This document shows, piece by piece, positions 59,575-64,000 of a stretch of 64,000 nucleotides of DNA. Under the pieces are notes generated by a model. The model ran no database searches, was not told where the DNA came from, and saw only the letters and a list, made by a program, of their open reading frames with translations. This DNA comes from Roseomonas haemaphysalidis (GTDB lineage Bacteria; Pseudomonadota; Alphaproteobacteria; Acetobacterales; Acetobacteraceae), in NCBI RefSeq assembly GCF_017355405.1, contig NZ_CP061179.1:62001-126000 (forward strand), written 5' to 3'. The stretch's first letter is position 1; each line of letters starts with the position of its first letter. The translations under genes and the position numbers were made by a program.

Positions 59575-60593
59575 GACGCCAGCCTCGGGTCGAGCAGCGC
59601 GTGCACCAGGTCGAGGGTGAGGTACACGAACAGCGAGACAGCGGCGATGACCAGCACCACGGCCTGGATGGCCGGGTAGTCGAAGGCCAGCACCGAGCGC
59701 ACGGCGTAGGAGCCGATGCCGCCCAGCGAGAAGACGGATTCGATCAGCACCGCGCCCCCCAGGATGTAGCCGTAGAGCACGCCCAGCAACGTCAGCGCCG
59801 GGGCCAACGCGTTCTTCAGCGCGATGCGCGCGATGCGCCCCGGCGTCAGCCCCGCCGCGCGGCCGAACAGCACGTAGTCCGAGGCCAGCACGCGCACCAT
59901 GTTTTGGCGCACCATCTTCACGATGGGGCCGGACAAGACGAAGACCTTGGTCAGGACCGGCAGCATCAGGTGGTGCAACCCGTCGCGGAAGGCGGCCATG
60001 TCGCCCGCCAGCAGTGAGTCCACCGTGATGAAGCCGGTCACCGCCGGCGGCGGCGAGGCCATGGGGTTGAGCCGGCCGAGCGGCGCGGGCGCCCAGCCGA
60101 GCTGCGCGAAGAAGAAGAAGATGAACAGCAGGCCCCACCAGAATTCCGGCTGCGAGCCGGCGAAGAGGCTGTAGCCGAAGGTCGCCTTGTCCGCGGCCCC
60201 GCCCGGGCGGATGGCGCAGACCATGCCGAGCGGCACGGACACGATGAATGCCAGCACGAAGGAGATGGTGATCAGCTCCAGCGTGATCGGCAATACGCGG
60301 GCGATCTCGCGCGACACCGGCTCGCCGCTGACCCAGGAGCGGCCGAAGTCGCCTTGCAGCAGGCCGGACGATCCGGGCATCACACCCAGATAGCTGCCGA
60401 ACTGCTCCAGCACCGGCCGGTCCAGCCCGAGCGAGCGCTGCGAGGCGAGGTAGGCGTCGCGTGACGCGTTCAGGCCCACCAGCCGCGCCACGGGGTCTGC
60501 CGGCAGCAGGCGGATGGCGAAGAATACCACCAGCGCCAGCCCCACAAGCTGCACCATGGCGGTCGCCAGGCGGCGGGAAATAAAGGAGATCAT
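59571..60593 (-). CDS. DppB-like ABC transporter permease of transporter B
   Basis: A 340-residue permease. The N-terminal helix MVQLVGLALVVFFAIRLLPADP is the DppB opening; later blocks are LGLDRPVLEQFGSYLG, SFVLAFIVSVPLGMVCAI, FWWGLLFIFFFFAQLGW and LFGRAAGLTPGRIARIALKNA (EAA-type loop), ending LVHALLDPRLAS. It lies ten bases after the receptor gene on the same strand. About six helices expected. Confidence 0.91.
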   Translation of the reverse strand: MISFISRRLATAMVQLVGLALVVFFAIRLLPADPVARLVGLNASRDAYLASQRSLGLDRPVLEQFGSYLGVMPGSSGLLQGDFGRSWVSGEPVSREIARVLPITLELITISFVLAFIVSVPLGMVCAIRPGGAADKATFGYSLFAGSQPEFWWGLLFIFFFFAQLGWAPAPLGRLNPMASPPPAVTGFITVDSLLAGDMAAFRDGLHHLMLPVLTKVFVLSGPIVKMVRQNMVRVLASDYVLFGRAAGLTPGRIARIALKNALAPALTLLGVLYGYILGGAVLIESVFSLGGIGSYAVRSVLAFDYPAIQAVVLVIAAVSLFVYLTLDLVHALLDPRLAS

Positions 60594-60603
60594 GCCCGCT
60601 CCG

Positions 60604-62286
60604 TCACGGCGCCAGCGTCAACTCGAACAGGCGCAGCGAGTTGTCCGGGTGCCAGGTCAGGCCCGACAGCCGGTCGGAGAAGGCCCACTGCGTCTTGGTC
60701 TCGACCAGCGGCAGCCAAGCGAGGTCGCGCTGCACCAGGTTCTGGATCTGGCTGAGCAGCGGCGCGCGCCTGGCCGGGTCCGGCTCGGTCTGCGCGGCGG
60801 TGAACAGGCGGTCCAGCTCCGGGTTGTCGTAGTTGGTGATGTTGTTGACGCCGCCGGCCGCCGGCGAGACGAAGTACAGGCGCGTGGCATAGACCACGTC
60901 CGGGCCCACCGGCTTCTCCGTGTCACTCAATGCCATGGGCAGGTCCTTCTTGACCATGCGGCGGTCGGCGAACTGAGTTTGCGGCATGGGGTCGAGTTGC
61001 ACGCGCACGCCAATGTCGCCGAGTGCCGACTGGATCGCCGTGGCGATCGGGCCGAGATAGGATTCCCGCTCGGCCGTGAAGGACAGGCGGAAGGCGTCGG
61101 GGAAGGCCTCCAGGCCGCGGCCCTCGGGGTAGCCTGCCTCCGCCAGCAGGGCACGGGCGCGGGCGAGGTCACGCGGGTACTGGGTGTCGGGCCTGACGTA
61201 GCCGGACAGCACCTCGGTGAAGTGGCCTTCCCACTGGCGGGCCGCGCCGGCATAGCCGATGCGCGAGATCTGATCGTACGGCATGGCGAAGGCCAGCGCC
61301 TGCCGCAGCTTCGGGTTGTCGAAGGGGGGTGTGCGCCAGTTGAGGCCCATCACCAATGTCTCATTGCCGAAGATGCCGGCGACCTTGACACCGCGCGCCC
61401 GCGCCAGCCCCTGGAACTCCCGCGCCGTCAGCCGCTGCGTCAGTTGTGCCTGGCCGGAGCGCAGCGTCAGCGCGCGGTTGGCGCTTTGCGGCACGCGCTT
61501 GATCACCACACGGTCGATGTTGGGGCGGCCACGGTAGTAGTCGGGATTGGCGCGCAAGACGAACTCGTCGTCCTTGACCCAGCGCTCCAGGCAATAAGGC
61601 CCGAAGCCGGCGGCGTTGACGGTGTTGGCGTAGGTGTGACTCCACGGGTCCTGCGGCGTGGCGTGCCTGCGCATCTCCACGCTGTCGAAGGGCGCCATGG
61701 AATAGACCGTCATCACGGTCAGAAAGAGGTTGTTCTCGGTTGACTGGCGGATGCGGATGGTGTGGTCGTCCACCTTCTCCACGGCGTCGCCGAGTTCCTT
61801 GCTGCCGCCGGTGAAGACGCTGCGATCAAAGCCCTGGATGGATGCGAGGCTGCCGAGGAACCAGTTGATCGGCGCCGCACCGCTGACCGATTTGCCACGT
61901 GCCAGCGTGTAGATCACGTCGTCGGCGGTGAAGACGTTGCCGGCGCAGCTTTTCACGCCCTGGCGCAGCTTGAAAGTCCAGGTGCGGCTGGCGGCATCGT
62001 AGCTCCATGATTCCGCGAGCCGCCCTTCGAAGCGGCTGAAATCCAGGCGGCGGATGCCTTCCTCGTTCTCGCCCGCGACGGGGAAGTCGACCAGCGTGTC
62101 CATCATGTTGATGAAGCCGGTCTGCGAGGTGTTCACGGACACCGACGGTCCGTCGTAGTCGAGGCCCGCCGGCACGTCCTCCGCCAGATACAGCAGCTGA
62201 TTGCCCTGGGCGGCGGCGGCCAGCGGCCAGCACAGCGGCAGCAGGGCCAAGGCGGCGGCAGACAATCGTTTGCACAAGCGCGCCAT
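60604..62286 (-). CDS. Peptide-type ABC substrate-binding protein of transporter B
   Basis: A 560-residue SBP_bac_5 receptor with a Sec-type signal peptide (MARLCKRLSAAALALLPLCW, then PLAAAAQ). The mature part has LLYLAEDVPAGLDYDGPSV, RTWTFKLRQGVKSCAGNVFT, NAAGFGPYCLERW and FDNPKLRQALAFAMPYDQI. It is quite different in sequence from the receptor of transporter A, so the two systems probably recognise different ligands. The gene follows the MmgE/PrpD gene by 24 bases on the same strand. Ligand unknown. Confidence 0.9.
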   Translation of the reverse strand: MARLCKRLSAAALALLPLCWPLAAAAQGNQLLYLAEDVPAGLDYDGPSVSVNTSQTGFINMMDTLVDFPVAGENEEGIRRLDFSRFEGRLAESWSYDAASRTWTFKLRQGVKSCAGNVFTADDVIYTLARGKSVSGAAPINWFLGSLASIQGFDRSVFTGGSKELGDAVEKVDDHTIRIRQSTENNLFLTVMTVYSMAPFDSVEMRRHATPQDPWSHTYANTVNAAGFGPYCLERWVKDDEFVLRANPDYYRGRPNIDRVVIKRVPQSANRALTLRSGQAQLTQRLTAREFQGLARARGVKVAGIFGNETLVMGLNWRTPPFDNPKLRQALAFAMPYDQISRIGYAGAARQWEGHFTEVLSGYVRPDTQYPRDLARARALLAEAGYPEGRGLEAFPDAFRLSFTAERESYLGPIATAIQSALGDIGVRVQLDPMPQTQFADRRMVKKDLPMALSDTEKPVGPDVVYATRLYFVSPAAGGVNNITNYDNPELDRLFTAAQTEPDPARRAPLLSQIQNLVQRDLAWLPLVETKTQWAFSDRLSGLTWHPDNSLRLFELTLAP

Positions 62287-62310
62287 GTTCAGAGTTCCTT
62301 TTCTGCGTTC

Positions 62311-63675
62311 CTAGGGCGCCAGCAAGGCGGTGAGGTCCCGCACGTCCGCGAGGCTTTCCAGCGCATCCACCATTTCGATCAGCTTCTCCCGCGCGGTTGT
62401 GGGCAGCGGTGCCTCCGCGAATTCCCAGCAGCGGCGAAACTTCGTCAGGTGCTGCTCGCGGCTCAGCCGGCGGCCGGGGCTGGCTAGCATCTGCTCGCAG
62501 CCCCAGTTACGGACTTCGCCGTTGCGCAGCGTCATCTCCACCGATACCGGCACCAGCGCATTGGGGTCCGTGCCGCCGTCGGACTGCATGCGGACACGCT
62601 GTGCCAGCGCGTGCGTCGCCGTGTCCGTCAGCTCTGCACCGCGGTAATGCGCCAGGTCAATCTCGCCGTGCAGCATCACCTTGGCGGCGACATAGGCCAT
62701 GCACAGGCGCGCGTAGTTGGGCGAGGGGTCCGGTAGGTCGGGCCGTCCGCACAGCCGCGCGGTGACGGGCGGGCCGGTGACGACGACGCCGGCGACCTCG
62801 TCCGGCGTCACCCCCCGCATCAATTCCAGCAACCCTTCCACGCCGCCATGAGTAGCGCGGCCAGCGGGATAGGGCTTGTGACTCAATTCCGCGATCAGCC
62901 AGCGGCGGCCGGACAGGGCCTCCAGCGTGTCTGCCAGATCCCATTCGCCTTCGAACAAGCGGAGGTATCCGTACGGGCCTTCAAAGACGTCACGCATGCC
63001 GGGTACACCGGCGCGCGCCAAGTCGCAGGACTGCAGGGCGGCGCGGCTGTTGAATCCGACCTGCAGCGGCAGGGCGGCACTGCCTTCCACATGCGCTTGC
63101 AGCGTGCCGCTGGTTTGGGCGTATTGCAGGCCGAAGGCGCCTGTCAGCGCATCCTGGCCGAGGCCCATCAGCCGGCCAACCGCCGCCGTCGCGCCGAAGC
63201 CGCCGGCGGTCGCCGGGCGGAAGAACCGCATGGCGGAGCGGGACGCGATGCCGAGCCCGGCCGAAACGGATACACCCACCGCGCAAGCAGTGATCAGCTC
63301 CCGCCCCGAGATGCGGCCGCCACGCTCGGCCAGCGCAAGGATGGCCGGCAGTGCGGTGGCAAGCGGGTGCAGCACCGCGCCCTCGTGCACGCAGTCGTAT
63401 TCCTGGCAATGCACCTGGAACGCATTGGCCATGGCGGCCGTGGTGGCCGGCACACGCTCGCGCCGCCCCCAGACGGTTGCCTCCGCATCGCTTCCCCAGC
63501 CGCCAGCCGCCACCAGAACGCCGTCCGCGCCAAAGGCGCTGGATCCGGCGATGCCGACGCCGAGCGTATCCAAGATGAAGACCTTGGCCTGCCCGACTGC
63601 ATCTTCCGAAAGGTCTTCAAAGCGGGTCTGCAGAGCGTGCGCTGCGAAGCGCTCGGCCAGGAACGGTGCGGTCAT
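62311..63675 (-). CDS. MmgE/PrpD family protein
   Basis: A 454-residue protein of the 2-methylcitrate dehydratase/immune-responsive-gene-1 family. Family blocks are AVGQAKVFILDTLGVGIAGS, NAFQVHCQEYDCVHEGAVLHP (His residues in the active cleft), HVEGSAALPLQVGFNSRAA and LSHKPYPAGRATHGG. Members dehydrate methylcitrate or decarboxylate cis-aconitate; many are of unknown specificity. ATG 63675 fits the family start; the open frame reaches 63765 without similarity. It is the first gene of the 12-gene operon and divergent from a GntR gene. In this setting it may act on a carboxylic acid formed from the imported compound. Confidence 0.87.
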   Translation of the reverse strand: MTAPFLAERFAAHALQTRFEDLSEDAVGQAKVFILDTLGVGIAGSSAFGADGVLVAAGGWGSDAEATVWGRRERVPATTAAMANAFQVHCQEYDCVHEGAVLHPLATALPAILALAERGGRISGRELITACAVGVSVSAGLGIASRSAMRFFRPATAGGFGATAAVGRLMGLGQDALTGAFGLQYAQTSGTLQAHVEGSAALPLQVGFNSRAALQSCDLARAGVPGMRDVFEGPYGYLRLFEGEWDLADTLEALSGRRWLIAELSHKPYPAGRATHGGVEGLLELMRGVTPDEVAGVVVTGPPVTARLCGRPDLPDPSPNYARLCMAYVAAKVMLHGEIDLAHYRGAELTDTATHALAQRVRMQSDGGTDPNALVPVSVEMTLRNGEVRNWGCEQMLASPGRRLSREQHLTKFRRCWEFAEAPLPTTAREKLIEMVDALESLADVRDLTALLAP

Positions 63676-63805
63676 GCGGAGGGAGAACAGCGGAGCAAGG
63701 GATGCACGAAATGCCTCTCCTTTATGTCTGGACAAATTCAGCGCAGAGCTTTCCGCGGCTGTCAACGCGCATAAATCTGGCCTAGAACCTTTTTGCCGAT
63801 GCCGA

Positions 63806-64000
63806 ATGAGCCGGATGCAGCTGGATGATGAAGAAGCGCGCAGACCCTGGCGAATTCATGGGCTGGACGGACTGATGGCGGACCTTCCGCTTTACCGTCA
63901 GATCCTGGAGACCTTGCAGGACCGGGTTGCCCGGGAGGTCTATCCAATCGGCAGCCAGCTCCCCACGGAGGCGGAACTGTGCGCTGAGTTCTCAGCCTCC
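63806..64000 (+). CDS. GntR-family regulator (HutC-like), N-terminal part cut by window edge
   Basis: Only the first 65 codons are present and the frame is open at the right edge. ADLPLYRQILETLQDRVARE, then YPIGSQLPTEAELCAEFSAS, is the start of a GntR winged helix of the kind followed by a UTRA sensor domain. Possible starts are ATG 63806, 63815 and 63875; none has a strong ribosome site. It is divergent from the MmgE/PrpD gene, so it probably regulates the 12-gene operon. A TGTC-TG-GACA dyad at 63725-63734 in the shared spacer is a possible site. Confidence 0.8.
   Translation, partial: MSRMQLDDEEARRPWRIHGLDGLMADLPLYRQILETLQDRVAREVYPIGSQLPTEAELCAEFSAS

Noticed and set aside
63725..63734. TGTC-TG-GACA as a firm HutC-type operator
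   Set aside because: Arms of only four bases; too short to list as a separate feature, noted with the regulator.
1..64000. CRISPR arrays, tRNA or rRNA genes, intact transposases or integrases
   Set aside because: No regularly spaced repeats, no cloverleaf-like or rRNA-like sequence and no transposase or integrase signature were seen on either strand.

Overview
ORGANISM. A GC-rich, densely coding stretch dominated by solute-binding-protein transporters, orphan Bug-type binding proteins, GntR, LysR and DeoR regulators and small oxidative catabolic enzymes. This gene content is typical of environmental Alphaproteobacteria, and I infer an Acetobacteraceae (Roseomonas-like) chromosome or megaplasmid. 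No rRNA, tRNA, CRISPR array, replication origin or intact transposase was seen. LAYOUT. (1) 1-5.95 kb is a decayed accessory segment: the end of a TraG/VirD4 coupling-protein gene, a Phd/PIN toxin-antitoxin pair whose toxin has an in-frame amber codon, a DUF6880-type gene also split by an amber codon, an AT-rich spacer, an intact membrane acyltransferase with a terminator, and fragments of a beta-lactamase-like gene, an amidohydrolase and livF. (2) 5.96-11.6 kb: HxlR regulator divergent from an Old Yellow Enzyme, a Bug protein, a MocR/PdxR regulator divergent from a PNPOx-like flavoprotein, and a small secreted protein. (3) 11.9-22.0 kb: GntR regulator divergent from an eight-gene operon with two tandem duplicated peptide-type binding proteins, an enolase-superfamily dehydratase/racemase, a complete Dpp-type ABC transporter and a D-2-hydroxyacid dehydrogenase. 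(4) 22.2-28.4 kb (minus): GntR, class I glutamine amidotransferase, PotD-like binding protein, creatinase-like M24 protein, a single-chain fused permease and a PotA-like ATPase. (5) 28.5-32.3 kb: Bug protein, RraA-like aldolase and a CtBP-like dehydrogenase, with a divergent LysR. (6) 32.3-34.6 kb: LysR and MFS exporter. (7) 34.8-39.8 kb: NMT1/TauA-type ABC transporter with an N-carbamoylsarcosine-amidase-like hydrolase, and a divergent amidase. (8) 40-42.3 kb: Bug protein with an NtaA-type flavin monooxygenase. (9) 43-49.5 kb: orphan peptide-type binding protein convergent with a glycerol-3-phosphate-like module (DeoR, GlpA-like FAD protein, GlpB-like FAD/NAD protein, FGGY kinase). (10) 49.9-63.7 kb (minus): one compact 12-gene transcription unit with MmgE/PrpD, two complete oligopeptide-type ABC transporters (one with a fused, asymmetrically degenerate double ATPase), an Asp/Glu-racemase-superfamily protein lacking the usual cysteines, and a RutA-like monooxygenase. 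A divergent GntR gene runs off the right edge. INTERPRETATION. After the decayed left end, the window is a row of substrate-scavenging modules, each pairing a high-affinity uptake system with one to three enzymes and a dedicated regulator. Several (RutA-like, carbamoylsarcosine-amidase-like, amidase, glutamine amidotransferase, M24) point to nitrogenous small molecules; others (enolase superfamily, hydroxyacid dehydrogenases, RraA, FGGY kinase) to hydroxy or sugar acids and polyols. Substrates are inferred from context only.
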